Assembly (NCBI RefSeq): GCF_023822025.1
Contig: NZ_CP082909.1
Span: forward strand, 1-64,000
Source of the DNA: Endozoicomonas sp. 4G
GTDB lineage: Bacteria > Pseudomonadota > Gammaproteobacteria > Pseudomonadales > Endozoicomonadaceae
Direction: 5' to 3'
DNA length: 64,000 bases
Shown here: positions 26,917 through 35,394 of the stretch, piece by piece
Numbering within the stretch: the stretch's first letter is position 1
How the letters are laid out: each line of letters opens with the position of its first letter
Notes under the pieces: generated by a model
The model's database searches: none
What the model was told of the DNA's origin: nothing
What the model saw: only the letters and a program-made list of their open reading frames with translations
Made by a program: the position numbers and the translations under genes

Positions 26917-29615
26917 ATGCCCATCGGCTACGTCACCGCCAATCAGGGTGAATCGCGCTACACGGTCGCGATCCCGCGCAAGACGCCCCTGCTCGCGGCT
27001 CTGATCGAGGCGCGCCGGGTCGAGATCGAAGGGATTGATCGCGTCCTCGAGGAGCTTCGCAAACACGAGGCGGCTTACCGCGCGACCTACAACACTGCGA
27101 TGGAAGCTGTCGGCGAGGCGATGGCGGGCTATACCGAGTGCCGGGAGTCCTACACCGAGATGCAATGCCGCAACGCCAAGATCGCCGAAGCGGAGGCCGC
27201 TTACTCATCCGCTCGCGCTGCGTGCGACGACGCCTGGAGCGATTGCCTTTTTGCCTGCGCCATCGGCGACGGCGCCTGTCAAGACGCCTGCGATGATACG
27301 CGCGAGGCGTGCAGGGAAGAGGCCGAAGTTGTCCGGGGCCGCGCGCTCGCCGCGATCGATCGGCTGTGCGCGGATGCTGTGGTCGCGCACTTGCAGGCAT
27401 GCCAAGCGCAGTGGGCGCCTGTGATAGCGGAGGCGCAAGCCAGCGCGGTCGAGGCCCTCGCGCCGCTGCAGGACGCGATGATCGCGATCACCTGGGAGAG
27501 GACCAAGCGCACAGCGGCCGCGCGCAGGCTCAACGAACTGGAGGCGATCGAGTCGAGCGCGGAGATGGCGACGGCGTGGTCCGCGCAGTACAACGCGGAT
27601 CTGAAGACAGGCGATGTCCCGGAGGAGCCGACCGGGTCGGAAGAACACGCCGTCACCGTCGCGACCGTCTCGGGTCGCGCGGTCATCACATCGATATCGT
27701 CGGTCAACCCGTGCGCTCACGACGCGCGCGCACTGCCCGCCGATGTGCTGTTCGTCGATTCGGCTCTCGCGCCGGGCGCGGAAACGTGGCGCCCGACGTG
27801 GCGCACGGGGACCGTCACCGCGATCTACGATCCGGCCAACCCGGACGGTTGGCCGGACCCCGAGAAACCGCTCCGGGTGCGCATCGACCCTGCCATCCTG
27901 CCGGGCACGCTCGGCACGCGTGTATCGCGCCGAAATATCGAGTGCACGCCTCCGGGCGCATTCTTCGACGAATCCGGCGAGCTTGATGCTCGGCTCGGGG
28001 TCGCGCGGCAGGAATACGACGACGCGATCGATGCGCGAGATGAAATCCTCGCGGAAATCCAGGCGTGCAAAGACGGCTACAGCGTTGAGGACTGCACCGC
28101 GCCACGTAACGAGGTCTGCGAGTACAGCCGCGAACAGTCGATGTTGGCGTGCATCGACGCGCGCGACTATTGCCTGTCGATCGCACAGGACGCCAATGGT
28201 GAACAGTATTGCCTCGATCAATTCGCCGCGTGCGAGCAACAGGTCGAAGCGATCTTTTCGGCGTGCGTGGACGGAGCCACGGCGGATTGCATCGCCGCGA
28301 AAGCGCAGCATGACGCCCAATGCCTGCAGACGCGCCAATTCGCCCTGACGCAAGCGGAGACCGAGGTCGCGACGGCGTTGCGCAACCTGATCAACGCCAC
28401 GGCCGACATTCAGGGGCCACCCGCGGAGCTGCTGCTCGATGTTGCCGTCGGGCATTGCGCTACAGATCGCTACCAGGTCGGGGATGATGTCTTGATCGAC
28501 TTTCCGGCCCGCACAGCGTCAACCGGGCTTGATTGGTCGACAGCGACATCCGAGCAGATCCGCGCGGCAGCCATGGCGGTCTGGCAATCGGCCCGCGCCG
28601 TCGGCTGGGCATCCAACACAAGGAGTTGCGACAGGATGATGATTCACGAGATCGTATTGACCTCGATGGGCGGGGCATGGGCCTATGGGATGCCCGAGGA
28701 TTTCCGGTGGGATCAGGCGCGCGCGCTGTACGAGCACATTGTGGCCGGCGAGGTGCAGTTTCATGCCGGGTTCGCCCCTGACCTGGAATCGCTGGTGATG
28801 CGCCCGCTTTACGAAAGCTCTGATGATGGCGGCGAGTACTTTTTACCTCGCTCGATTGCGAGGGCGGATCGATCGAGACGGTTCCGGCGATCTACGTCTC
28901 CAATCCAGTCCCGGAGGAACCGGTTCCGGTTGAGGAGTGCATTGCCGCGCGGACGGATGCGGCCAACATCGACCGTGCGCTGATGAAGCGAGACGGCCCG
29001 AGCGAGGAGGGCGGCCTGCTCGTCGGGCGCGAGATCTGGTCGTCTTGGCTCACGTCGAGCCCTTACGCGCCATATCGGCGATTTATCCCGGCGGATGAGA
29101 CCGTGTCTAAAACCGTGGACGGCGAGACCGTCACCATCAACGTCTCGACATCTACGCTCGGCGCGCTCTTCGACTTCGCGGGCGCAACGGTCGCCAACGC
29201 ATACATTGACCAGGCCGTTGATCACGTCATCGCAGGATTTCCGTCGGCGTGTCAAGCCGCTTACGACGCCGCGCTCCCTGACTGGGAGCGATATCAAAGT
29301 AGCGACGTGATCGAATTCGGCGCTTCTTCGCGGTATTACGGCTTACTGTTCCTCGGCGATGGCTATACCGATTGCGCCTTCGAGCAGCCGACCCCGGGCA
29401 TGGAGTACCAGCGCTACCGGATCGAGGACACCGTCGATCACAAGATTTGGGACTTCACCCTGCGGTATGTGGGCCTCGGCGAAGGTAACGAGCAGGCCTG
29501 CACGGTCGTGACCGAGGTCAGAACGACAGCGCTCGTGTCGGAGGATCTGATCATGCGCTGCGAAAAGCCGGTAACCTCCGGCTCGCTTGAGGTGGACGCG
29601 GCGCCCGAGCCGTAA
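26917..29615 (+). CDS. Large cysteine-rich tail protein (one frame break)
   Basis: About 899 residues in two frames joined near 28845 (tactttttacc). The first 150 residues and a later region around residues 350-480 are helical and unusually rich in paired Cys (CDDAWSDCLFACAIGDGAC, CKDGYSVEDC, CEYSREQSMLACIDARDYC). The C-terminal 210 residues are beta-rich with DETVSKTVDGETVTINV. It ends the tail module, so a baseplate or tip fibre scaffold is likely. So many cysteines in a cytoplasmically assembled protein is unusual. Confidence 0.6.
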
Positions 29616-29617
29616 CC

Positions 29618-29722
29618 ATGCCCGTCACCATCTCCGGCATCACCGAAGCCAAAGCCCTGCTCGCGCAACTCACGGGGCAGATGCGCGAGGGTGCTACGCC
29701 AGCACTACAGCACCGACTAACC
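29618..29722 (+). CDS. Short tail-end gene or remnant
   Basis: MPVTISGITEAKALLAQLTG looks coding. With one frame correction near 29690 it would end VLRQHYSTD at TAA about 29720. The continuous frame instead runs into the integrase, without coding character in between. It is either a mini-gene or the start of a truncated minor tail gene. Confidence 0.35.
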
Positions 29723-29738
29723 CGCTACTCATCGCCTG

Positions 29739-29885
29739 ATGATTCAGGAGCTTGGGCGCGTCGTCCGACCGATCGAGCATCGGGGCAACCGCAAGTCGCG
29801 CACCCGTTCGGCGGCATGGGGTTGCGCGTGGTTGCTCGGGTTCTCGGGGTTCCTGCCTGTCGTTATTCTGCACTGTTTTTCCTGA
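29739..29885 (+). CDS. 48-residue putative membrane peptide
   Basis: MIQELGRVVRPIEHRGNRKS is followed by one hydrophobic helix (WGCAWLLGFSGFLPVVILH) to TGA 29883-29885. It has no good ribosome site. It is plausible as a holin-like or superinfection peptide but could be chance. Confidence 0.25.
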   Translation: MIQELGRVVRPIEHRGNRKSRTRSAAWGCAWLLGFSGFLPVVILHCFS

Positions 29886-29917
29886 TTCGCAATTATTCTG
29901 TTGCCAAATGCTACGCG

Positions 29918-29952
29918 GTAGCGCTACAACGCCCGGTTTTAGCACCGGGGCG
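29918..29952. promoter_or_regulatory. Palindromes directly before the integrase
   Basis: GTAGCGCTAC (29918-29927) is a perfect palindrome. CGCCCGGT (29930-29937) pairs with ACCGGGGCG (29944-29952) over a six-base loop, four bases before the integrase ATG. They may control integrase expression or form part of the attachment region. The AT-richer stretch 29870-29912 lies beside them. Confidence 0.4.
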
Positions 29953-29956
29953 AAGC

Positions 29957-31045
29957 ATGGCGACGATCTCAGCACGCAAGCGGGGCGACGGCACGACAGT
30001 TTACACGGCGCAGATCAGACTCAAAAAGGCCGGCGTCGTCTGGCACAGCGAGGCGAAGACCTTCAATCGACGGGCTGCGGCCAAGGCGTGGGCGCTTGAG
30101 CGCGAGGACCAACTGCGCTCGGACCCGGAATCGGCGAAGCGCGCGGATCATGCCGGGCTCACGGTCGGAGACTTGATTCGCAGTTACATCAAGGCGCGCG
30201 AGGCGATCGAGCCGCTTGGGCGAACGAAGGGCGATCATCTGCGGTTCCTGCTCGGGCAACCGATCGCGGGTGAACTCGCAGTAGGGCTGACGGCGGCTCG
30301 GGTTGTGGCGCATGTGCAGGCGAGGCGCGAGGGCGGGGCAGGCGGGGCAACGGTCTCGAATGATTTGACGTGGCTGCGGGTGGTCTTTAAGTACGCCCGG
30401 CTCGCGCTCGGGATTGCGGTCGATCCGCTCGCCCTGGCCGACGCGACGGACATCAGCAGATCGGAGCGGATGATCTCCAGGCCGATCCGGCGCAAGCGGC
30501 GCCCGAGCGACGACGAGCTGACGAGGATCGACGCATGGTTTCGCGCGCACCGACCGAGCGGACGGGTCGGCAGTGCGCCGATGGATCTGGTCATGTGGGC
30601 GGCGATCTATTCCTGTCGGCGACTGTCGGAGCTGTGCCGGATGAGGATGTCCGACTATGATCGCGAGCATCGCGTGTGGCTGATCCGGGATCTAAAGCAT
30701 CCCGGCGGGTCTGCGGGGCACGACGCCGAGATGCTGGTGACTGAGCGATTCGCCACTGTGGTCGAGGCGATCCTGGCGCTACCGGGTCGCAAGCTCGACG
30801 AGCCGCTGATGCTCCCGTTCGATCCGCGCACCGTCTCGGCGAGGTGGACGCGGACGATGCACGTTCTCGGGATCGAGGATCTGCACTTTCACGACCTAAG
30901 AAGATGCGGAGCGAGTCGGCTCGCCGAAGACGGGTGGACCATCCCCGAGATTCAGCGCGTGACGCTCCACGATTCTTGGTCCTCGCTGCAAATCTACGTC
31001 AATGTGCCGGCGCGCAAGACGGGGCGGGTGGAGTGGGGTGACTAG
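29957..31045 (+). CDS. int: Tyrosine-recombinase integrase
   Basis: A 362-residue uninterrupted protein, MATISARKRGDGTTVYTAQI, with an N-terminal arm-binding domain (residues 1-60), a SAM-like core-binding domain and a catalytic domain. Catalytic residues are visible: Arg in SCRRLSEL, His-x-x-Arg in HFHDLRRCG, His/Trp in LHDSWSS and the nucleophile in QIYVNV. It integrates and excises the phage. It is separated from the immunity genes by the long leftward operon, and its 3' end faces the end of that operon. Confidence 0.92.
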   Translation: MATISARKRGDGTTVYTAQIRLKKAGVVWHSEAKTFNRRAAAKAWALEREDQLRSDPESAKRADHAGLTVGDLIRSYIKAREAIEPLGRTKGDHLRFLLGQPIAGELAVGLTAARVVAHVQARREGGAGGATVSNDLTWLRVVFKYARLALGIAVDPLALADATDISRSERMISRPIRRKRRPSDDELTRIDAWFRAHRPSGRVGSAPMDLVMWAAIYSCRRLSELCRMRMSDYDREHRVWLIRDLKHPGGSAGHDAEMLVTERFATVVEAILALPGRKLDEPLMLPFDPRTVSARWTRTMHVLGIEDLHFHDLRRCGASRLAEDGWTIPEIQRVTLHDSWSSLQIYVNVPARKTGRVEWGD

Positions 31046-31348
31046 GCGCTTGAATCCGCGACCCGTAAACCAGTCCAACGCCTTGCATATTGATGGATCG
31101 TCCCACCAATCGTCGATCAATCGATTCATCGCGCGATCCGCGTAGAACGTCGGGCCGCAGAATCGATGCCAATCCATGAAAATGTATCGGCCATCTTCTA
31201 GCCTGATCCGGAACGACCGGGTAAAGCAAACGACCCCGTTGTCGTTCGAGTTCGTGCGGTTGTTGTTCGGGTCCAGCGCCCACACGCCGGCGTTCGACGT
31301 GTTGTTCCAGTTCCCGCCGGAGAGCAAAACGAAAGGCGCGCACGGCAT
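30896..31348 (-). CDS. Asn-rich C-lectin-like ORF resembling a DGR target or template
   Basis: It begins one base after the PrtN-like stop. The first 45 residues (CAPFVLLSGGNWNN, SNAGVWALDPNNN) align with the template repeat of the retroelement at 15.7 kb (CPISGGNWNN, NAGVWTLNCNN). The rest (RYIFMDWHRFCGPTFYADR, ALDWFTGRGFK) looks like a short adhesin-like domain. The open frame overlaps the integrase 3' end. One lost base would end it at about 31042 instead. Its Asn codons are all AAC, as in an unmutated template. Confidence 0.5.
   Translation of the reverse strand: MPCAPFVLLSGGNWNNTSNAGVWALDPNNNRTNSNDNGVVCFTRSFRIRLEDGRYIFMDWHRFCGPTFYADRAMNRLIDDWWDDPSICKALDWFTGRGFKRLVTPLHPPRLARRHIDVDLQRGPRIVERHALNLGDGPPVFGEPTRSASS
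31239..31322 (-). repeat. Adenine-rich TR/VR-like segment, orphan
   Basis: On the minus strand this segment reads ggcgggaactggaacaac followed by repeated AAC codons. It is similar but not identical to the template repeat at 15672-15787. No second reverse transcriptase or Avd lies beside it. It is either an unmutated variable repeat, a template from another retroelement, or a relic. Confidence 0.5.
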
Positions 31349-31603
31349 TCAAGCAACCCTCCGCTTCGCCACATCCGCAGCAGCCTTCGCCCGCTCCGCA
31401 TCCAGCCACGCGGCAAGATCCGTGATGCGGACCAGCCACGGGCTTTTTTGACTGCCCGGCCTGTAGGCCGGAAAGGGCAATTCGCCCTTCGCGGCTTTGG
31501 TGCCGGCGGCCCGCGCACCGAGTGCAAGATACTTCTCGGCGACGGTTTCGAGCGGGATGTCGGTGGTGCCGTATTCGGCCATGAGTAGGAATGTGGTGTT
31601 CAT
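31349..31603 (-). CDS. PrtN-like (pyocin activator family) protein
   Basis: An 84-residue protein, MNTTFLLMAEYGTTDIPLET, with AAKGELPFPAYRPG, QKSPWLVRITDLAAWLDAER. This is the pattern of the pyocin-activator PrtN family, a small DNA-binding transcription activator that turns on pyocin genes after DNA damage in Pseudomonas. The start at 31603 has an aaggag ribosome site. It lies at the distal end of the leftward early operon, just before the Asn-rich ORF. Confidence 0.75.
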   Translation of the reverse strand: MNTTFLLMAEYGTTDIPLETVAEKYLALGARAAGTKAAKGELPFPAYRPGSQKSPWLVRITDLAAWLDAERAKAAADVAKRRVA

Positions 31604-31797
31604 CGCAGCGACTCCTTGTGCCAGCCTGAATCGCTGACCAGATGCGGCGACCTGACAAGCTCCGACCAAACCTCGTCAATCGCTTCGAATCTGGGCTTGC
31701 CTGTGATCAATTTGCGCGCTTGATCCTCGCTCTCCGCGACGATCGACGCCACCATTTCATGGGTGTCGGTGCTGTATCGGATGTGGTAGATGTTCAC
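31600..31797 (-). CDS. Small phage protein, unknown
   Basis: Sixty-five residues from a GTG start that overlaps the upstream stop: VNIYHIRYSTDTHEMVASIV. A beta strand followed by a helix (ESEDQARKLITGK) resembles small antirestriction-type or nucleotide-binding folds. It overlaps the next ATG by four bases. Confidence 0.55.
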   Translation of the reverse strand: MNIYHIRYSTDTHEMVASIVAESEDQARKLITGKPRFEAIDEVWSELVRSPHLVSDSGWHKESLR

Positions 31798-32051
31798 GTC
31801 GACCCCTCCGCGAGCTTCCGCCCGCAAAAACAGCAATACCTCAAGCCGTTCTGCCCGGGCGATCCGGCATGGACCTCGAAGGCTTCGCCGCAGTCGGTGT
31901 GCCAGATTCCTTCGGGGTCGTCGGTCCATGTGCAAGTCGCTTCGCGATCGGCAAGCAGTCCTCGAATCACGCGCGCCACTCGGCGGTCCTTCGCCGAGAT
32001 GCGCGGCGCGAGCTGCCCGAGGTATGACTTGGCTTCGTCGATTGCGCTCAT
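31794..32051 (-). CDS. Small zinc-ribbon phage protein
   Basis: Eighty-five residues, MSAIDEAKSYLGQLAPRI, with Cys at CTWTDD, TDCGEAF and a terminal CCFCGRKL. This is the Lar-like or general phage zinc-ribbon pattern. It may bind zinc and modulate host restriction, but this is unproven. It overlaps both neighbours. Confidence 0.55.
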   Translation of the reverse strand: MSAIDEAKSYLGQLAPRISAKDRRVARVIRGLLADREATCTWTDDPEGIWHTDCGEAFEVHAGSPGQNGLRYCCFCGRKLAEGST

Positions 32052-32254
32052 TTCGGCTTCTCCGCCCGCTTTTCCCACGCATCACAATGTGCACCATCAT
32101 CCGGACCGACATACTCATCGGCGCCATCCAGCGCATACCGGATCCAGTATGGTAGGTCGCCCGGGATGTCGAACGAGCAAAACGTCGGATGGTCCTGGCC
32201 CATCGGCGCCGGCGCGAAGTAGCGGCAGGTGCCGCAGCGGATGTCGTGGATCAT
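32048..32254 (-). CDS. Small Cys-containing phage protein
   Basis: Sixty-eight residues, MIHDIRCGTCRYFAPAPMGQ, with CGTC, a later Cys in TFCSFD and HCDAWEKR. The CxxC...C...C pattern recurs in a sister gene at 32430-32618 and suggests a shared metal-binding fold. The function is unknown. Confidence 0.55.
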   Translation of the reverse strand: MIHDIRCGTCRYFAPAPMGQDHPTFCSFDIPGDLPYWIRYALDGADEYVGPDDGAHCDAWEKRAEKPK

Positions 32255-32433
32255 TTCGGTGGCTCCGGTAGCGGCATCCAGTGGGTGATTTCGTCGAAAA
32301 TCCTGCCGCCAGAATCGTCGCGCATCCATCCCAGGTATTTACCGTGCAAGGCAATCAAGACGGTGCCGCGCTTGCACGCTAAAAGCACTCGAGTGGATGT
32401 CGGCGCCGTTGAGATCGGTTGCCATTCGCTCAT
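32251..32433 (-). CDS. DUF551-like protein
   Basis: Sixty residues, MSEWQPISTAPTSTRVLLAC ... FDEITHWMPLPEPPK. WQPISTAP near the N-terminus and THWMPLPEPP at the end are the DUF551 hallmarks found in phage early operons. The function is unknown. Confidence 0.7.
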   Translation of the reverse strand: MSEWQPISTAPTSTRVLLACKRGTVLIALHGKYLGWMRDDSGGRIFDEITHWMPLPEPPK

Positions 32434-32618
32434 TTCGCCTCCCATGCGCTGCACCCGTCGGTAGTGCGCGTGATCGGTCGCTTCGGCCGAAACCAGTGCG
32501 GGACCGCAATGCCATCAGTGAGATGATCGACCCATTCGCACCGCCCTTGACTCGATCCGCTGAATACCGGCGCTCCGTGGTGCCTGCACGTCCCGCAGCG
32601 CTTGTCGGTGTTGGTCAT
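32430..32618 (-). CDS. Small Cys-containing phage protein
   Basis: Sixty-two residues starting MTNTDKRCGTCRHHGAP, with CGTC, GRCEWV and GCSAWEAK. Spacing is very like the product of 32048-32254, so the two may be diverged duplicates. Function is unknown. Confidence 0.5.
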   Translation of the reverse strand: MTNTDKRCGTCRHHGAPVFSGSSQGRCEWVDHLTDGIAVPHWFRPKRPITRTTDGCSAWEAK

Positions 32619-32872
32619 TTCGCCTCCGTCGCGCTGTAGCTCGGAACCTGCTCGCCGAACACAACCCATTCGGTGATCTCGCCGTCCGGATCCTGAACGC
32701 GAACGGTCGCCTCGGATCCGCCTACGATGGTGTAGTCTCCGCTTTCCCTGTCGCTTTGATCTGCCCATATCTCCGCGGCATTCTGAGCGCTGTAGGCGTC
32801 CGTAATGGTGATGCCGTCCTCCGGCCCTTCGTGCCCGGCATCCGGGCACCAAACGCGGTATGTGTCGCTCAT
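32615..32872 (-). CDS. Small acidic phage protein
   Basis: Eighty-five residues, MSDTYRVWCPDAGHEGPEDG ... ITEWVVFGEQVPSYS. It matches a common phage small-protein pattern with an N-terminal CPDAG and a beta-rich body. It is translationally coupled to its neighbours by four-base overlaps. Confidence 0.55.
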   Translation of the reverse strand: MSDTYRVWCPDAGHEGPEDGITITDAYSAQNAAEIWADQSDRESGDYTIVGGSEATVRVQDPDGEITEWVVFGEQVPSYSATEAK

Positions 32873-32955
32873 CTCGCCACCCCGACCGCATCCCAACCGG
32901 CATCAAAGCCGTCGCAGTTGTCGACCGCCTTATCTCTCGCTTCTTCACGCGTCAT
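32869..32955 (-). CDS. 28-residue peptide gene
   Basis: MTREEARDKAVDNCDGFDAG to TGA, filling the exact gap between two overlapping genes. Its only support is the overlap chain and codon usage. Confidence 0.3.
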   Translation of the reverse strand: MTREEARDKAVDNCDGFDAGWDAVGVAR

Positions 32956-33155
32956 ATCAACTCCAAAAACGATGGACAGGTATCGTAAACGACCGATAGC
33001 CGGTCGAACGGGAACAGGCTGTCGACGCTCGGGGTGCGCGGCGTGATCTCGTATCGGTGCAGCCAGCGGGCGCACCGGGCGGATTGCGGGCAGTCGGCGT
33101 CGTAGCAGCGGGTGACCTCTTCGGCGAGGCGCCCCGCGCCGGCTTGGTCACGCAT
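32952..33155 (-). CDS. Small phage protein, unknown
   Basis: Sixty-seven residues, MRDQAGAGRLAEEVTRCYDA, with DCPQSARCARWLHRYE, a Cys pair around a helix. It starts inside the deaminase stop region and overlaps the following peptide gene. No family is recognised. Confidence 0.5.
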   Translation of the reverse strand: MRDQAGAGRLAEEVTRCYDADCPQSARCARWLHRYEITPRTPSVDSLFPFDRLSVVYDTCPSFLELI

Positions 33156-33588
33156 CACGGTCGACCTGTGCGAACTCGATCCCGGCATGCCGATACACCC
33201 ACGCGGCGAGCTCCAGCGAGGGGCCCCATCGCGCCATCTGCTCGCCGGAGGGCTGAGGCGCGACGACGCGCCGGATGCCGGCCTGTGCGAGCTTGGCGGC
33301 GCACCGCGAGCACGGGGGCATGGGCCAAACGTAGGCGGTGCAGCCGTCGAGCGACTGGCGAGCGAACAGGAGGGCGTTTTCTTCCGCGTGCAGGACCAGG
33401 GAGAGCTTGGTCTCGCGGTGCTCGAGGATGGCGGCGTCGTCCGGCACGCAACGCGGCAGGCCGTTAAAGCCGGTCGAGACCACCCGCCCCTCCCGGTCAA
33501 GGAGGGCGCAGCCGGCGCGGGTACTCGGGTCCTTGGATTTGGCTGCGACGGCGCGCGCGATGGACATTCCGTATTCATCCCACGTCAT
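33148..33588 (-). CDS. dCMP deaminase-type zinc enzyme
   Basis: A 146-residue cytidine/deoxycytidylate deaminase. The zinc site is HAEENALL (His and catalytic Glu, about residues 67-71) and PPCSRC (about residues 91-96). The substrate-handling TGFNGLPR is near residue 39. It converts dCMP to dUMP and feeds thymidylate synthesis for phage DNA. It sits mid-way in the leftward operon among small unknown genes. Confidence 0.85.
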   Translation of the reverse strand: MTWDEYGMSIARAVAAKSKDPSTRAGCALLDREGRVVSTGFNGLPRCVPDDAAILEHRETKLSLVLHAEENALLFARQSLDGCTAYVWPMPPCSRCAAKLAQAGIRRVVAPQPSGEQMARWGPSLELAAWVYRHAGIEFAQVDRDA

Positions 33589-33818
33589 CGGCAGGCCTTC
33601 ACGAGCCGATCGATCGCCTTGCGCACCAGCGGCCATTCGGCCGGGTCGATCGTGATGCGTGCATCCCGGTGCAGACTGGATTGCGCCAGGACGATAAACT
33701 CCCCGCCCGATTCGTCGTCGATGTCGATCCGGGTCGTGCCGTCGGCGTAGATCGGATCCCCTCTGCGGCTGACGCTGTACTGGGTCGCCCGGCATTCGTA
33801 CTTCTTGGCCTTGCTCAT
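33585..33818 (-). CDS. Small phage protein, unknown
   Basis: Seventy-seven residues, MSKAKKYECRATQYSVSRRG, basic at the N-terminus and beta-rich (GGEFIVLAQSS), with a helical end (WPLVRKAIDRLVKA). The family is not recognised. Its overlap with the deaminase gene suggests co-expression. Confidence 0.5.
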   Translation of the reverse strand: MSKAKKYECRATQYSVSRRGDPIYADGTTRIDIDDESGGEFIVLAQSSLHRDARITIDPAEWPLVRKAIDRLVKACR

Positions 33819-34015
33819 TGCAGCATCAGCTCCAGGTCGGGGCGGTAGGTGTCGGCGGCGGGCCAGGGCGTAGCGGACGGCCAGGGTCGGCCGTCGCTGG
33901 GCAGGACCGGGACGATGGGGTACCAGCCGGGGGCGACGCCGAGGTCCATGCCGGGCGGACCGATCCATTGCAGCGCGCGGGCGGCGAGGTAGCTCGGGAG
34001 CGCCTTGGTCTGCAT
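33815..34015 (-). CDS. Small phage protein, unknown
   Basis: Sixty-six residues, MQTKALPSYLAARALQWIG, with a Pro/Trp-rich centre (GMDLGVAPGWYPIVPVLPSDG). It is probably a small soluble accessory protein. The ends overlap neighbours. Confidence 0.45.
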   Translation of the reverse strand: MQTKALPSYLAARALQWIGPPGMDLGVAPGWYPIVPVLPSDGRPWPSATPWPAADTYRPDLELMLQ

Positions 34016-34018
34016 GGT

Positions 34019-34299
34019 CTACTCGACGCTCGGGCGGGTGGGCTGCGGATGCTCGACGTGGCTCGGGCGCGCCGATGCCCATTGATCGCACAGCGCGGCG
34101 TGCTGGGTGGAACAGCCCATGTGTCGGCACAACGCGCGGGTGTCGATCACGTTGCCGGACCAGCGGGCGCAGTTCGCGCAGGTGCGGCCGAGGGGATGCC
34201 CTCGCCGCGGCGGATCTTGGCCCGGCGGGTGGTGGCGTTGATCCAGCCGGCGCGGGAGCGGATCTGTTCGGTCGGTGTGCCATAGGTATCGGCGCGCAT
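34019..34299 (-). CDS. Small phage protein with a Cys cluster (one frame break)
   Basis: It starts MRADTYGTPTEQIRSRAGWI. After a break near 34195 it continues HPLGRTCANCARWSGN and CRHMGCSTQHAALCDQW. Five cysteines in a compact C-terminal half suggest zinc binding. Restored length is about 93 residues. Confidence 0.5.
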
Positions 34300-34304
34300 G
34301 GGGG

Positions 34305-34670
34305 CTACTCCGCGTTCGGGGTCGGATAGGGGTTGTCGGGGCTGGCCGGGTCCCAGCTTGCGAACAGACGCTGCTGGCCCAGCGCTTCGAGCGCATCGGC
34401 TGTCGGGTGCTTGGTCGGGCCGATGCGGAAGTCCAGATCCTGCTCGACGCGTTCGGCGTGGGTGAGGGGCTGCAGGTAACCGGGTCGGCACTCCATGCAG
34501 GGCGCATCGCAGGGCATCAGGTCGGCGAGGGTGCAGGCACAGCCGGCGTCTCCGCCTTCGCCTGCGTAACCGCTGGACGACTCCAGGTAGAGGCCGTCGA
34601 AGCCGCCATGTTCCAGCGCCTGCAGGACCAGGGGCTGCAGGCCGTCGGGTACGGGGGTGCGCTCAGACAT
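34305..34670 (-). CDS. Phage protein with a CxC...CxxC region, unknown
   Basis: A 121-residue protein, MSERTPVPDGLQPLVLQALE, with CACTLADLMPCDAPCMECRPG, a dense Cys group that may bind metal. The C-terminus (LFASWDPASPDNPYPTP) is polar. No family is recognised. Confidence 0.5.
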   Translation of the reverse strand: MSERTPVPDGLQPLVLQALEHGGFDGLYLESSSGYAGEGGDAGCACTLADLMPCDAPCMECRPGYLQPLTHAERVEQDLDFRIGPTKHPTADALEALGQQRLFASWDPASPDNPYPTPNAE

Positions 34671-35176
34671 AATCGTCCGCCAACCGCTGGATGCGGCGAT
34701 CCACCGACCGCGCGGCGCTCCACACCGGGTGACCGGCGAGGAGCTGGTCGGCGATCGTGATCAGTGCTTCGCGCGAGGTCTCGCAGGCCTGCAGCAAATC
34801 CGACTCCCACCGATGGTCCTCCGCGTCACCGTCGGCGAGGATGTGCGCCCACGGGGATGCGTATTCGTCGCCGTTGGTGGAGCTCCCTGCGGTGTCGATG
34901 TCCTCGGGGGCGGTATCCGGCGTCGAAGGCGCTCGGGCGTGCGGACGTCGGGGGCGGGGCGATCTGCGCGGCGGCGAGAATCTCCGCGCTTTTGCCTTGG
35001 CCGATGACGCCCTGGTCGACCGGGATGGCTGCGCGGCTCTCGATCGCGCGATACTCCGCGGCGATCTCGTCGGCGACGGCGTCGAGTGCGGCCCCCGCGA
35101 CTCGTGCGGCTGCCTCCGCAGCGCTCGGCAGACGGTAGGACGCGACCGCGCGCGAGCCCTTGGTCTTGGCCGGCAT
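34663..35176 (-). CDS. Phage protein, unknown (one frame break)
   Basis: The N-terminus MPAKTKGSRAVASYRLPSAA, with a long Ala-rich helix, runs in one frame to about 34950. The C-terminus (NGDEYASPWAHILADGDAED, LLQACETSREALITIADQLL) is in another, giving about 170 residues. It overlaps the gene downstream. No family is recognised. Confidence 0.45.
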
Positions 35177-35394
35177 GCCGCCGGGCTCGCCCGGGCGATG
35201 TCGGCGTCTCGGACGATGGTCCCGGCCTCGCGCATGTGCCCGATGATGCGGGCCATAGTGACCTTGTCGTCCGCGGCGTCGCAGACCTGGTAGAGCTCGT
35301 CGGCGGAACAGGGGCGCGCGGCGCCCTGCAGGTACGCCAAGACATCGGCCTCGATCGCCACGCGGGCGGGGGATTTTTCGTGTGTGCCCATCAT
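35173..35394 (-). CDS. Small winged-helix-like protein
   Basis: MMGTHEKSPARVAIEADVLAY followed by SADELYQVCDAADDKVTMAR and GHMREAGTIVRDADIA reads as a small winged helix. The stop is not clear because the frame stays open into the next gene, and one lost base near the end would close it around 35173. Transcription control within the operon is inferred. Confidence 0.4.
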
